From assembly GCA_031547595.1 (NCBI GenBank), contig JAVBRU010000079.1:1-26735 (forward strand): DNA of 26,735 nucleotides, in the 5' to 3' direction. Position 1 is the first letter of the stretch. Every line of letters begins with the position of its first letter. The position numbers and the translations under genes were made by a program. Below the pieces are notes generated by a model. It made no database searches, had not been told where the DNA came from, and was given only the letters and a program-made list of their open reading frames with translations. The stretch is from JAVBRU01 sp031547595 (lineage in GTDB: Bacteria; Bacillota; Clostridia; Christensenellales; Aristaeellaceae). Shown in pieces: positions 6,698 through 13,811 of the stretch.

Positions 6698-7572
6698 ACG
6701 CCAAAAAGCACAGTATCCTGCTGGATTACCTCATCATGATCGGGCTGGCAGCGCTGGGTGCGCTCAACTATCAGATTTTTATTTTGCACAACGCCTTTGC
6801 CCCGGCAGGGCTCAGCGGCCTGGCCACCATGGCGCAGTATCTGTTCCACATCAGCATCGGCTATGTAACGCTGGTGATCAACATTCCCTTAGCAATTTTT
6901 GCGTACTTCAAGGTGGACAAGCAATATTCTCTCAAAACGGGGGTGTTCGTGCTGGTGTTCTCCGGGGTGATGCTGCTGTTGCAAAACACAGTGGACTTGA
7001 GCCGATTTATCTATCACACCAACGACGGGCGAAGCACGCTGCTGGCACCGGTGGCCTCCGGTGTAGTCAACGGACTGATCTACGGCGCGGCCATCCGCCG
7101 CGGCGGCAGCACCGGCGGTACAGATTTCATCGCCGCCTATGTGCACAAACGCCGCCCGGAATACTCGCTGATGCATATCATATTTACCTTCAACGTGGTC
7201 GTCGCCGCCATTTCTTACTTTGTGTACGATTATAATATCGAGCCTGTAATCCTGTGCATCGTGTATAGCTTTATTACTTCGAATGTCAGTAACAGCATCA
7301 TTAAGGGCGGTGAGCAAGCGCTGCGGGTGGAGATCATTACGGGCCGCGCGCTGGAGGTGAGCAAAGCGCTGATGGAAGGGCTGCACCACTCCGTCACCAT
7401 CTTGGATGCCCAGGGCGGCTATACCCAGCAGGAAAAATCCATGCTGGTGTGCATCATCAACAGGCACCAGATCACCCGCATGACGGAGATTTTGCGCGAG
7501 TTCCCCGATACCTTTGCCTGCGTCAGTGATGTGACCAAGACGCTGGGGAACTTCAAACGCGTGGGGCGCTAA
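6694..7572 (+). CDS. YitT family membrane protein with C-terminal DUF2179
   Basis: A 292-residue protein with two parts: about five to six membrane segments in residues 10-200, including the conserved GLSGLATMAQYLF and RRGGSTGGTDFIAAYVHKR segments, and a cytoplasmic DUF2179 domain from about residue 210 (VEIITGRALEVSKAL, SVTILDAQGGYTQQEKSMLVCIINRHQ). This is the standard YitT architecture and length. The molecular function of the family is unsettled, though transport has been proposed. DUF2179 resembles small-molecule binding regulatory domains. It is coupled to the upstream hypothetical gene by an ATGA overlap and followed by a strong terminator. Confidence 0.9.
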   Translation: MNAKKHSILLDYLIMIGLAALGALNYQIFILHNAFAPAGLSGLATMAQYLFHISIGYVTLVINIPLAIFAYFKVDKQYSLKTGVFVLVFSGVMLLLQNTVDLSRFIYHTNDGRSTLLAPVASGVVNGLIYGAAIRRGGSTGGTDFIAAYVHKRRPEYSLMHIIFTFNVVVAAISYFVYDYNIEPVILCIVYSFITSNVSNSIIKGGEQALRVEIITGRALEVSKALMEGLHHSVTILDAQGGYTQQEKSMLVCIINRHQITRMTEILREFPDTFACVSDVTKTLGNFKRVGR

Positions 7573-7582
7573 AGATATCAAT

Positions 7583-7629
7583 AAAACAGACCGTTCCCCG
7601 GCATTTGCCAACGAACGGTCTGTTTTTTT
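7583..7629. terminator. Strong bidirectional intrinsic terminator
   Basis: A 14 bp perfect stem (7583-7596 with 7613-7626) with a 16-base loop is followed by seven T on the plus strand, and four A at its left foot give a U-run on the minus strand. It ends the YitT operon and the convergent lipoprotein gene. The plus-strand T-run extends into the lipoprotein stop codon. Confidence 0.92.
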
Positions 7630-8008
7630 ACTGTGGCGATTCCACAATTTTCACAACGCTCAGATTGCCCTTGGCGTTTTCACCCGTCACGGTCACCTTG
7701 TAGGTTCCGCTCTCTGGGATGCCCACTTGGAATGAGCTGGTGGGCAGCTCGGCACTCTTATATACTGCTTCGCTGCCGTCTTTCTGGATTTCGAGGCTCA
7801 ATTTGCCGGATTCGCGTACGATATCAACCTGCAGCCAATCCCCTTCTTCCAACGTCAATAACTGCGAGTCGGTGGTGTTGAACACCGTATACGTCATCAC
7901 AAGCTGCGTGTCATTGCCGGTTCTGCTGCCATTGAATTTCGCAGGGCTGCATGCGCATAAAGATAACATCAGAACCCCCAAAATCAATAGCGCGATTGCC
8001 TTTTTCAT
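7628..8008 (-). CDS. Small secreted lipoprotein of unknown function
   Basis: A 126-residue protein. ATG 8008 follows GGAGGG at good spacing and begins a lipoprotein signal: MKKAIALLILGVLM, then the lipobox LCAC with Cys20 as the lipidated residue. The mature part of about 106 residues is rich in beta-strand pattern (LVMTYTVFNTTDSQ, WLQVDIVRESGKLSLEIQKD, SFQVGIPESGTYKVTVTGENAKG), like a single Ig-like or CUB-type sandwich; the phrase SGTYKVTVTGENAKGNLSV is typical of such folds. It is anchored outside the membrane. Function is unknown. It is a single-gene unit with its own promoter (8046-8074) and shares a terminator with the YitT operon. Confidence 0.82.
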   Translation of the reverse strand: MKKAIALLILGVLMLSLCACSPAKFNGSRTGNDTQLVMTYTVFNTTDSQLLTLEEGDWLQVDIVRESGKLSLEIQKDGSEAVYKSAELPTSSFQVGIPESGTYKVTVTGENAKGNLSVVKIVESPQ

Positions 8009-8045
8009 TTCACTTTCCCTCCGTTTGGTGCAACTCACGCTGAAA

Positions 8046-8074
8046 ATTATATACTATTATCGTGGAAAAGGCAA
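8046..8074 (-). promoter_or_regulatory. Sigma-A promoter of the lipoprotein gene
   Basis: On the minus strand, TTGCCT (8074-8069), a 17 bp spacer and a perfect TATAAT (8051-8046) lie 37 bp upstream of ATG 8008. Confidence 0.75.
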
Positions 8075-8169
8075 GGCAACCATTTGTGCCAAGACAATCA
8101 AGTTGTGTTTGATTTCAGGAAAAAATTCCAAATCGACACAGATTTGTTTGTCACAGAATAGGCTGATCA

Positions 8170-8200
8170 TGGCATATATTGCTTATGCTGGTATATGCCA
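8170..8200. promoter_or_regulatory. Inverted repeat upstream of the collagen-like gene
   Basis: TGGCATAT (8170-8177) and ATATGCCA (8193-8200) are a perfect 8 bp inverted repeat separated by 15 bases, ending 26 bp before the collagen-like start. It could be an operator or an RNA hairpin in the leader. CATATATT inside the left arm also fits the -10 pattern CATAnnnT of mother-cell sporulation sigma factors (SigE/SigK), with a weak AC about 18 bases upstream. That would suit a spore surface protein but is speculative. Confidence 0.4.
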
Positions 8201-8226
8201 AGTTTTGTTTGTGGAGGCATGCAATC

Positions 8227-9093
8227 ATGTCTGACTATAATTTCCCTTATGGTGAAGCGCCTTACAATCAGAGGGGCGGATGGTGCCCGTACCACTCATG
8301 CATGATCGGGTATTGCCCGTGTTGCTGCAAGGGTGAGCCTGGTCCCCAGGGCCCTCCGGGCAGGCCCGGCCCCAGGGGGCCGCAAGGCGACACCGGCCCT
8401 GCTGGCCCCCAAGGCGCGACCGGTGCAACTGGTCCCCAAGGCCCGATTGGCTTAACAGGCGCAACCGGCCCTGCTGGTCCCCAGGGTGACACAGGCCCTG
8501 CTGGTCCCCAAGGCGAAGTAGGCCCCGCTGGTGCACAGGGCGCAACTGGCCCCGCCGGTGCTCAGGGTGCAACTGGACCCGCCGGTGCTCAGGGTGCAAC
8601 TGGCCCTGCTGGTCCCCAGGGTGAAACAGGCCCCGCCGGTCCTCAAGGTGAACCCGGCCTTCAAGGTGCAATCGGCCCTGGTGCCTCGACCATCTATTTG
8701 GCTACAGATCAATCAGTGAGCGACCGGGGCTGGGTGGGGCTTGGCACGTCCTCCTCCATGTCGCAGTTCACAACCAGCACCGTCACGCTGCCTGTTGTTG
8801 CTACGATTACCGGGTTGGTGTTCAATATCCGGGATAATACGATCCCGGCGGGCGAATCAGTGACCGCAACGATCTATACCAGCCCCTGCGGTTTTTCTGC
8901 CCCCGTAAGCACAGGGATATCTGCAACAATTCTCGGGCCAAGCAATGCCACAACTCCCAATTGCGTTGGCTTTAGCGTTGGCAGCGTTATCGTAACGCAA
9001 GGTTCCCTTTTGTCTGTGCAGGTCACAACCAGCCAAGGCGTAGGGGCATTGAGCAAGGGCGCCGCCATGACCATTTTCCAGACGATTCCCTGA
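8227..9093 (+). CDS. Collagen-like repeat protein with Cys-rich N-terminus (spore or cell surface)
   Basis: A 288-residue protein from ATG 8227, with GGAGG at 8212-8216. Three parts are visible. Residues 1-35 hold no signal peptide but have six cysteines at positions 20, 25, 30, 32, 33 and 34. Residues 36-149 are 38 uninterrupted Gly-X-Y triplets rich in GPA, GPQ and GAT. Residues 150-288 form a Thr/Ser/Val-rich beta domain without tryptophan after its first segment, similar in style to the C-terminal trimer domains of BclA-like exosporium proteins. The collagen part should form a triple helix, and the Cys cluster could cross-link trimers or fix them to the spore coat. The lack of a secretion signal favours mother-cell assembly on spores. 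That the organism sporulates is inferred, not shown here. Confidence 0.85.
   Translation: MSDYNFPYGEAPYNQRGGWCPYHSCMIGYCPCCCKGEPGPQGPPGRPGPRGPQGDTGPAGPQGATGATGPQGPIGLTGATGPAGPQGDTGPAGPQGEVGPAGAQGATGPAGAQGATGPAGAQGATGPAGPQGETGPAGPQGEPGLQGAIGPGASTIYLATDQSVSDRGWVGLGTSSSMSQFTTSTVTLPVVATITGLVFNIRDNTIPAGESVTATIYTSPCGFSAPVSTGISATILGPSNATTPNCVGFSVGSVIVTQGSLLSVQVTTSQGVGALSKGAAMTIFQTIP
8521..8655 (+). repeat. 27-bp tandem repeats encoding GPAGAQGAT-type units
   Basis: Five 27-base units run in tandem (8521, 8548, 8575, 8602, 8629). Units 1-3 encode GPAGAQGAT with only a few synonymous differences; units 4-5 encode GPAGPQGET and GPAGPQGEP. This points to recent expansion within the collagen-like region and makes length variation between strains likely. 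Confidence 0.85.
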
Positions 9094-9103
9094 AAAGAAA
9101 CTT

Positions 9104-9132
9104 AAAAAGGGGGTTGCCGCATGGCAGCCCCC
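9104..9132 (-). terminator. Intrinsic terminator on the minus strand
   Basis: A 10 bp stem (9109-9118 with 9123-9132, one G-T pair) with a GCAT loop is followed on the minus strand by five T (9108-9104). It ends the SH3 protein/MFS remnant transcript. On the plus strand there is no T-run, so termination of the collagen-like transcript here is less certain. Confidence 0.75.
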
Positions 9133-9143
9133 TCAGAAAAACT

Positions 9144-9572
9144 TTATGGTTCCAGTGCTTTCACCGCCGGATCGCACCAGATGGAAAGGCTGGCAGCCAC
9201 GCCAACAAAGGCCGACCTCAAAAGTATGATGCCCATCGCGCGGCCGTCCCCGGTGCCTACCAGCACGCGCAGCACGCCGGATACCGGGTTTGGATGATCC
9301 AGCACCGGCTGCACCGCGTAATCTGCCAGCACTGCTCCCAGGAAGTATCCACCGACCATCACCATGCGCACCAGCGTGTTTCGAGTGGCGAATACCCGCC
9401 CTTGCATGGCAAGCGGCACATTGTTGCGATAGAGCGTCTGCAGGCATCCATCGCCCAGCGGCAACGGCAGATTGCCCAGAAACGCGGCCACATACCATGT
9501 GAAGGGCGAGCGGCCCATGCCCAGCAGGAGGTCACACAGCGCGAAGGACAGCATATAAGCGATGGGTGTCAA
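9144..9572 (-). pseudogene. C-terminal remnant of an MFS transporter
   Basis: The frame reads like the last third of a drug-efflux type major facilitator: hydrophobic helices at both ends and the segment QGRVFATRNTLVRMVMVGGYFLGAVLADY, typical of the region around helix 10 in this family. A full MFS protein has about 400 residues; only about 142 remain here. The only start is a TTG overlapping the stop of the preceding gene, without a ribosome binding site, and MFS-like coding (AALKWS) appears to continue a few codons upstream to about 9590 before a stop at 9615-9617. The 5' two-thirds of the gene is missing, and the SH3 gene lies directly against the break. A deletion that removed the front of the transporter gene is the simplest explanation. 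Confidence 0.7.
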
Positions 9573-10669
9573 TGACCATTTGAGAGCAGCGCATTGACAT
9601 TGGCATTCGTAAGGTCATACCATGTGGCAGCCGTGCAGGCATTCCACCCGACCATGGCGGCCTGGAACTCCTCCGCTGTGGCTGCCTCGCCGTTGACAAA
9701 GTATAACATAAGGATTTCAGGATTGACACAGAAGTAGGCAGTATGCTCGCGCTGCATACAATAAGTAATTTCTTCAATGCTGTAGGTGCTATTTGTGAAC
9801 TTCATGACGCCAAACCCGTTGTCGCTGGCGCCACTGGAAAAGCAGAATGTCCCGTCCGCTTTCAGCTCCATAAACGAGCGGTTGCCCAGCATATAGCCAT
9901 ACACGCCGCTATCCTGATAATGCAAAATCTCAACGCCATAATCGTAACCGCCCACGGCGATCAAAAGAATAACTTCCGGCACGCCGTCGCTGTCAAGATC
10001 GACGATTGCAAACTGCGTGAGCTCTCCGGGCACATCAAAAAGCGAGGGAAGCAACTGATTGAGATACAGCGCTTGGCTGCCTTCGGGGCTGTAAAACGCA
10101 ATGCTGTTTTGCAATACTGCCCGGTATGCCGCAAACGCCGCCCGGACAGACGGCGTGCCTGACAGAAATCCGATTCTGCTTTGCAGAGAATTCGCCATGA
10201 CATACCCATATTGGCTGCCGTATTGTACATAATACCACTTTGTTTCGGTCTCCCCAAGGATCGTGACGGCATCACCGGTGTACAGGTTGAATACAGTCGG
10301 GCTATCTACGTCCGGCTCATGGCACGCGTTTACCCAACTGTTCGCTACCCCAATAGGCTGCTTTGGTGCCACTCTGCCCGCAGCCTCGTCAAAGGCCAGG
10401 AACTCGGCCTTGATATAGCCCGCTTCGCTTCCAACATTCACCCACACCCATTCGCCCACCAGATCCTCAATATAGCAAACCTCAGTGCCCGTAAAATAGA
10501 GCCCTAAGGATTTTGAGGTTGCCGAGGGTTCTTCCCGCAGGTGAACTCGATCGGATGTTCTACCATCGATAACGGCTGATTTCACGACATCGCCGCGCGC
10601 CACTCTAGCGCTGTCCGCATACAGGCTCACCCCCAGCACAAGCACCAGCAAAACAATCCATTTTTTCAT
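9569..10669 (-). CDS. Secreted protein with two SH3-type domains
   Basis: A 366-residue protein. ATG 10669 is chosen because it follows GGAGG and begins a signal peptide (MKKWIVLLVLVLGVSLYADS). Two bacterial SH3-like domains follow at about residues 42-90 (VHLREEPSATSKSLG ... WVWVNVGSEAGYIKAEFL) and 107-163 (VNACHEPDVDSPTVF ... WYYVQYGSQYGYVMANSL). The C-terminal half contains FAIVDLDSDGVPEVILL, a calcium-loop pattern like VCBS/FG-GAP repeats. SH3 domains of this type bind peptidoglycan or related wall polymers, so wall attachment is likely. No catalytic domain is recognised. The gene follows the terminator of the PMI-like gene and is presumably transcribed separately. The natural-looking 3' end abuts an MFS remnant. 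Confidence 0.8.
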   Translation of the reverse strand: MKKWIVLLVLVLGVSLYADSARVARGDVVKSAVIDGRTSDRVHLREEPSATSKSLGLYFTGTEVCYIEDLVGEWVWVNVGSEAGYIKAEFLAFDEAAGRVAPKQPIGVANSWVNACHEPDVDSPTVFNLYTGDAVTILGETETKWYYVQYGSQYGYVMANSLQSRIGFLSGTPSVRAAFAAYRAVLQNSIAFYSPEGSQALYLNQLLPSLFDVPGELTQFAIVDLDSDGVPEVILLIAVGGYDYGVEILHYQDSGVYGYMLGNRSFMELKADGTFCFSSGASDNGFGVMKFTNSTYSIEEITYCMQREHTAYFCVNPEILMLYFVNGEAATAEEFQAAMVGWNACTAATWYDLTNANVNALLSNGH

Positions 10670-10744
10670 GATCCGTACCTCCGATTTTCCAGCACTGTCC
10701 ATAATAACGAATGACAGCCTGTTTTCTTCCAATTTTGAATCACT

Positions 10745-10793
10745 AAAAAACGCCGGCACCCGCGACGATGGTACAGCTGCGGATACCGGCGTT
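10745..10793 (-). terminator. Intrinsic terminator of the PMI-like gene
   Basis: On the minus strand AACGCCGG (10793-10786) pairs with CCGGCGTT (10756-10749), with an inner GCGG/CCGC extension beyond a small internal loop, and is followed by a run of T (10750-10745). It lies just after the PMI-like stop and before the SH3 protein gene. Confidence 0.8.
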
Positions 10794-10806
10794 CTTTGTA
10801 TGTTCT

Positions 10807-12606
10807 TTATTCTTTAACGATGGTCTTGTGCACCGTCACCACGCCCAGCCCTTCATTCACCAGCCGATAGGGGCCAAAGCTGGCGGGCACCACCAAGATA
10901 TCGAGGCTGCGTGCCACGAAGTATTGGCTGGGGGCGGCAATGGATTCTACGCGCACCTGCTCGCCATCCACCAATGTCAATACATGCATGGCGTCCTTGG
11001 TGTCGTCCGTCATTTCGGTTTCAAAGATCAGGTTGCGAAGCGAGAAATACAATAAATCATGCTCGCCAATCACCTGCTCGCGCCAGGTATCGCCTTGGCG
11101 GGCGGTGTAGCCGTGGTTGACGATGTTTTGATCCACCCATTCTTTGGTGCGCTCCGGGCACAGGGCCAGCTCGCCCGCGTTCAGGTGGATGGGGCGGGGC
11201 AGGCCGCTTTGCGGGTCGATGCGCTGATAGTCGTACAGCTTGTAGGTGTAGGAGCCCATCGTCAGGCTACCGATCTCCAGTATCACCTGGTTGCGGCCAG
11301 AGGCATGGATGGTGCCCGCCGGGATCATCACCTGCGTGCCGGGTACGGAAGGCACGGAGTATACATATTGCTCATAATCAATCAGCTCGCCCGTTTTTTC
11401 GGCTGTACGGGCGGCTTTGAGGAAGTCGGCGCAGCTGTTCTCGTTCTGGAAGCCAAGGTACGTGCGTGCCTGCTGCCCGGTGACGCAGACATAATAGCTC
11501 TCGTCCTGACGGCCAAGCTCGTTATGCATGGTCTTGCAGTATTCTTCGCCGGGGTGGCATTGGATGGACATGTTGCCGCTGCTGTGGTAGGTATCGTCAT
11601 AGTTGAAGCGCATGGGAAAATACCCGCCAAACTGCTCAAAAACCTTGCCTCCCAGCAGCTTTTTGCCCTGCATCTGCACAAAGGTGAAGAAAGGCACCTC
11701 AAACTCCTGCCCGTCAAAGGTGGCGGCGAGGGAGACTTCCATGGGGATCATATCAAAAATCCAGGCGCAGTTCTTCATTTCGGCGGGCAGATTGCGCAGC
11801 TTTTTCATGTGGAAACCGCCCCAAACGCCCTCTAGGTATACCGGGCGGCAGCGCAGCGGGCGCTTGATCAGCTCGTCAAACAGCTCTTTCAGCTGGTCAA
11901 AGGGCAGCATGCGAAGGTCCGTCGGGGCGTCTGCGGTGATATAATAATCCAGCTCGCCCGTTTTCATCAGGTGCCAGCGAAGCTCCACTGCGGCTTCAAA
12001 ATCGATATAGTAATTGCGCCGCATCATCAGCCCATAGGGCAGCGCGGCAGGCGCGCCCAGGTTCTTGGCACGGCCATGCTTAAAGTTCAGCGCCGCCTGC
12101 TTGGGCGTGATGTCCATCCACAGCTTGATATCATATACCGGGCGCAGAGCATCGCACAGCGCGCCCTGGCCATACACCACCACCGGCACTTGCGCATGGG
12201 ACAGCCGTACCCGGATGGCTTCTGTTTTTTGCGCATCCTGCAGGCCTGCATACCCTTCAGTGAAGCGCGCGCCATACATCAAAACAGGGTCGATCTCCCT
12301 GTCCATCGGCAGGCAGGGGGCGATTTTCACTTCCAGCACGTCGCTTTTAAGCAACATCTCTTCCGCGTTGATAAACAGGGTTTCGGGCGGCAAATATTGC
12401 TCCAGCGCGTGGCGAAGCTCCATAAACTGCGCGCCCGCATAGCCATCCAGGCCAATCAGCTTTTTGCCCGCTGCCACCTGCACCTTCATGAACTTGCAAA
12501 ACGGCAGCAGCCCTGCCACCAGCGCCGCTTTCACCTCTGCGGGTGCGGCAACGGGGTTGACGGCGTTTGGGTCGCTGAAGGGGTGGGGGTGGAACATAAA
12601 ACTCAT
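10807..12606 (-). CDS. Large class I mannose-6-phosphate isomerase-like protein
   Basis: A 599-residue cytoplasmic protein. Only its second half resembles type I phosphomannose isomerases: IQCHPGEEYC contains Gln349 and His351, the zinc ligand pair of the family's QxH motif, and PAGTIHASG contains His434, the later zinc histidine of the cupin barrel. Classical ManA is 300-400 residues. The N-terminal 250 residues are additional and include VVVYGQGALCDALRP and DIKLWMDITPKQAALNFKHGRAKN, which faintly recall sugar or nucleoside kinase pieces, but no complete P-loop is present. Fructose-6-P/mannose-6-P interconversion is likely if the zinc site works; another aldose-ketose isomerisation is possible. 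AAAGGA precedes the ATG. It is a single-gene unit with a consensus promoter and its own terminator. Confidence 0.75.
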   Translation of the reverse strand: MSFMFHPHPFSDPNAVNPVAAPAEVKAALVAGLLPFCKFMKVQVAAGKKLIGLDGYAGAQFMELRHALEQYLPPETLFINAEEMLLKSDVLEVKIAPCLPMDREIDPVLMYGARFTEGYAGLQDAQKTEAIRVRLSHAQVPVVVYGQGALCDALRPVYDIKLWMDITPKQAALNFKHGRAKNLGAPAALPYGLMMRRNYYIDFEAAVELRWHLMKTGELDYYITADAPTDLRMLPFDQLKELFDELIKRPLRCRPVYLEGVWGGFHMKKLRNLPAEMKNCAWIFDMIPMEVSLAATFDGQEFEVPFFTFVQMQGKKLLGGKVFEQFGGYFPMRFNYDDTYHSSGNMSIQCHPGEEYCKTMHNELGRQDESYYVCVTGQQARTYLGFQNENSCADFLKAARTAEKTGELIDYEQYVYSVPSVPGTQVMIPAGTIHASGRNQVILEIGSLTMGSYTYKLYDYQRIDPQSGLPRPIHLNAGELALCPERTKEWVDQNIVNHGYTARQGDTWREQVIGEHDLLYFSLRNLIFETEMTDDTKDAMHVLTLVDGEQVRVESIAAPSQYFVARSLDILVVPASFGPYRLVNEGLGVVTVHKTIVKE

Positions 12607-12664
12607 CGATTTTCATCCTTTCCCATGATCAAGCAGCAGTATGTCCTGCTCATCATACGCTTCC

Positions 12665-12693
12665 ATTATAACGATTGCAGCTGGATGTGTCAA
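12665..12693 (-). promoter_or_regulatory. Consensus sigma-A promoter of the PMI-like gene
   Basis: On the minus strand, TTGACA (12693-12688), a 17 bp spacer and TATAAT (12670-12665) match the sigma-A consensus at all 12 positions. The start codon is 58 bp downstream of the -10. Such a strong promoter predicts high constitutive or repressor-controlled expression. Confidence 0.9.
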
Positions 12694-12736
12694 ATATTAA
12701 TTTCAACAATAATAAAACTAATTTTTATTTTCAGGC

Positions 12737-12775
12737 AAAAAAATCCTGCTCTCACGCATGGGAACGTGCAGCAGG
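12737..12775 (-). terminator. Intrinsic terminator of the SLOG-family gene
   Basis: On the minus strand CCTGCT (12775-12770) and CACG (12768-12765) pair with CGTG and AGCAGG (12756-12753, 12750-12745) with small bulges, followed by A and seven T (12743-12737). Confidence 0.8.
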
Positions 12776-12798
12776 CAGCCCTAATCAGTGCATATGCT

Positions 12799-13257
12799 TT
12801 ATACGATATTGATCAGCCGAATGTCTTTTTTGGTTGCCGCAGCATAGCGCAGTGCGGAGTGTGTGTGGCCCTTCAGCCGCCCGTCATACACCGCAATAAT
12901 GCGGTGGCTCTGGTCAATGAGAAACCGATTTCGGCCGTCCACACACCCGGGCGTATAGCGTTCGGTATGGAAGCTCACACTATCGCAGGTGCTCAGCAAC
13001 TGCCGTTCCTCGCTTTTTCGGCGTTTCATAGCACCGGCGTAGGGCAGCACCGCTTCGATTAATATGCCGGGATGATTGGTTATTTTTTCTTGCAGAAGAT
13101 GCACAAACAGCATATCTACCCCCAAAGCGAAGCCCACCACAAAGCGGTTATACCCTTCCTCCAGGGCAAGATCGATCTGGGCACCCAGTTTCTGCTCCAC
13201 ATAAGCAATGCGGTCAGGAGGAATATCCCGGTGGCCTATAACGCAACAGACGTCCAT
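12799..13257 (-). CDS. SLOG family protein (DUF1273/YpsA-like)
   Basis: A 152-residue protein from ATG 13257, with AGGAG 9 bases upstream; an ATG three codons earlier touches the ribosome binding site and is rejected. The Rossmann-like start VCCVIGHRDIPPDRIAYVEQKL and the later GYNRFVVGFALGVDMLFVHLLQEK are the conserved DUF1273 pattern (G-H-R near the N-terminus, then a G-x-A-x-G-x-D segment). GRNRFLIDQSHRIIAVYDG in the third quarter fits the same fold. SLOG domains bind nucleotide-like ligands. B. subtilis YpsA of this group affects cell division. The gene is divergent from an XRE regulator with a 140 bp shared region, so the regulator may control it. The ligand is unknown. Confidence 0.82.
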   Translation of the reverse strand: MDVCCVIGHRDIPPDRIAYVEQKLGAQIDLALEEGYNRFVVGFALGVDMLFVHLLQEKITNHPGILIEAVLPYAGAMKRRKSEERQLLSTCDSVSFHTERYTPGCVDGRNRFLIDQSHRIIAVYDGRLKGHTHSALRYAAATKKDIRLINIV

Positions 13258-13296
13258 ATTACGCATCTCCTGACATCGAAAATGTGTACTTTCATT

Positions 13297-13325
13297 AGTA
13301 TACACAAACAGACAGTGTTCGTCAA
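13297..13325 (-). promoter_or_regulatory. Sigma-A promoter of the SLOG gene, with overlapping near-palindrome
   Basis: On the minus strand, TTGACG (13325-13320), a 17 bp spacer and TATACT (13302-13297). A near-palindrome, TGTGTACT-ttcatt-AGTATACACA (13283-13306), covers the -10, where a repressor such as the divergent XRE protein could bind. Confidence 0.7.
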
Positions 13326-13397
13326 GCGAAATGCACCTTTTAGATGGGTAAAAAAAGAGGTTTATGAGATAGAATATGGTAAAAAGGAGGTGGACAC

Positions 13398-13715
13398 ATG
13401 TATGAGGATTTCCTGCCGGAGCGGCTGGCTCAGCTGAGGGGCGCCAAGGGAATTTCCGCACGGGACATGAGCCTGTCCATTGGCCAAAGCGAAAATTATA
13501 TTAATGCCATTGAAAACAAAAAATCGCTTCCCTCGATGGCTGTATTTTTTTACATCTGCGAGTTTCTTGATGTCACTCCTTCCGAGTTTTTTGACAAGGA
13601 AAACCGGAGCCCTGAAAAGATGCGCGCAGTCGCCAAAGACTTGAAGCAACTGCCGGACAGAACATTCAACCTCGTGGTGGAGCTGATTGCGGATATGGCC
13701 CATAGGAAAACATAA
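13398..13715 (+). CDS. XRE family helix-turn-helix regulator
   Basis: A 105-residue protein preceded by an excellent AAGGAGG ribosome binding site. Residues 8-62 are an HTH_3-type domain: ERLAQLRGAKGISARDMSLSIG (helices 1-2), then the recognition helix region QSENYINAIENKK, followed by LPSMAVFFYICEFLDVTPSEFFD, the usual ending of Cro/CI-type domains. The C-terminal 40 residues (SPEKMRAVAKDLKQLPDRTFNLVVELIADM) are helical and may mediate dimerisation. It is a DNA-binding repressor or activator. It is divergent from the SLOG gene and just upstream of the CofE-like gene, which has its own promoter. Targets are not known, but the shared intergenic near-palindrome is the natural candidate. Confidence 0.88.
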   Translation: MYEDFLPERLAQLRGAKGISARDMSLSIGQSENYINAIENKKSLPSMAVFFYICEFLDVTPSEFFDKENRSPEKMRAVAKDLKQLPDRTFNLVVELIADMAHRKT

Positions 13716-13742
13716 AAAACAATATTTAAGCACCGATACCGT

Positions 13743-13771
13743 TTGACATCGTGCGCGAAGGGCCTTATACT
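13743..13771 (+). promoter_or_regulatory. Near-consensus sigma-A promoter of the CofE-like gene
   Basis: TTGACA (13743-13748), a 17 bp spacer and TATACT (13766-13771), one mismatch from consensus, lie 41 bp before ATG 13812. Confidence 0.88.
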
Positions 13772-13811
13772 AATATCTTGGGTATTCACTCAAGAGAGGG
13801 CGGTGCATCCT

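Noticed and set aside
8225..8712. Minus-strand frames opposite the collagen repeats, and a CRISPR-like look of the repeats
   Set aside because: Both are consequences of the periodic Gly-X-Y codons. The 27-base units are adjacent with no spacers, so not CRISPR.
11971..13062. 363-codon plus-strand frame
   Set aside because: It is antisense to the PMI-like gene, crosses a promoter, a terminator and part of the SLOG gene, and has a low-complexity His/Gln/Arg composition typical of shadow frames.
13261..13461. N-terminal extension of the SLOG protein up to 13461
   Set aside because: It crosses the gene's own promoter and the start of the divergent XRE gene; ATG 13257 has the ribosome binding site and the family's N-terminus.
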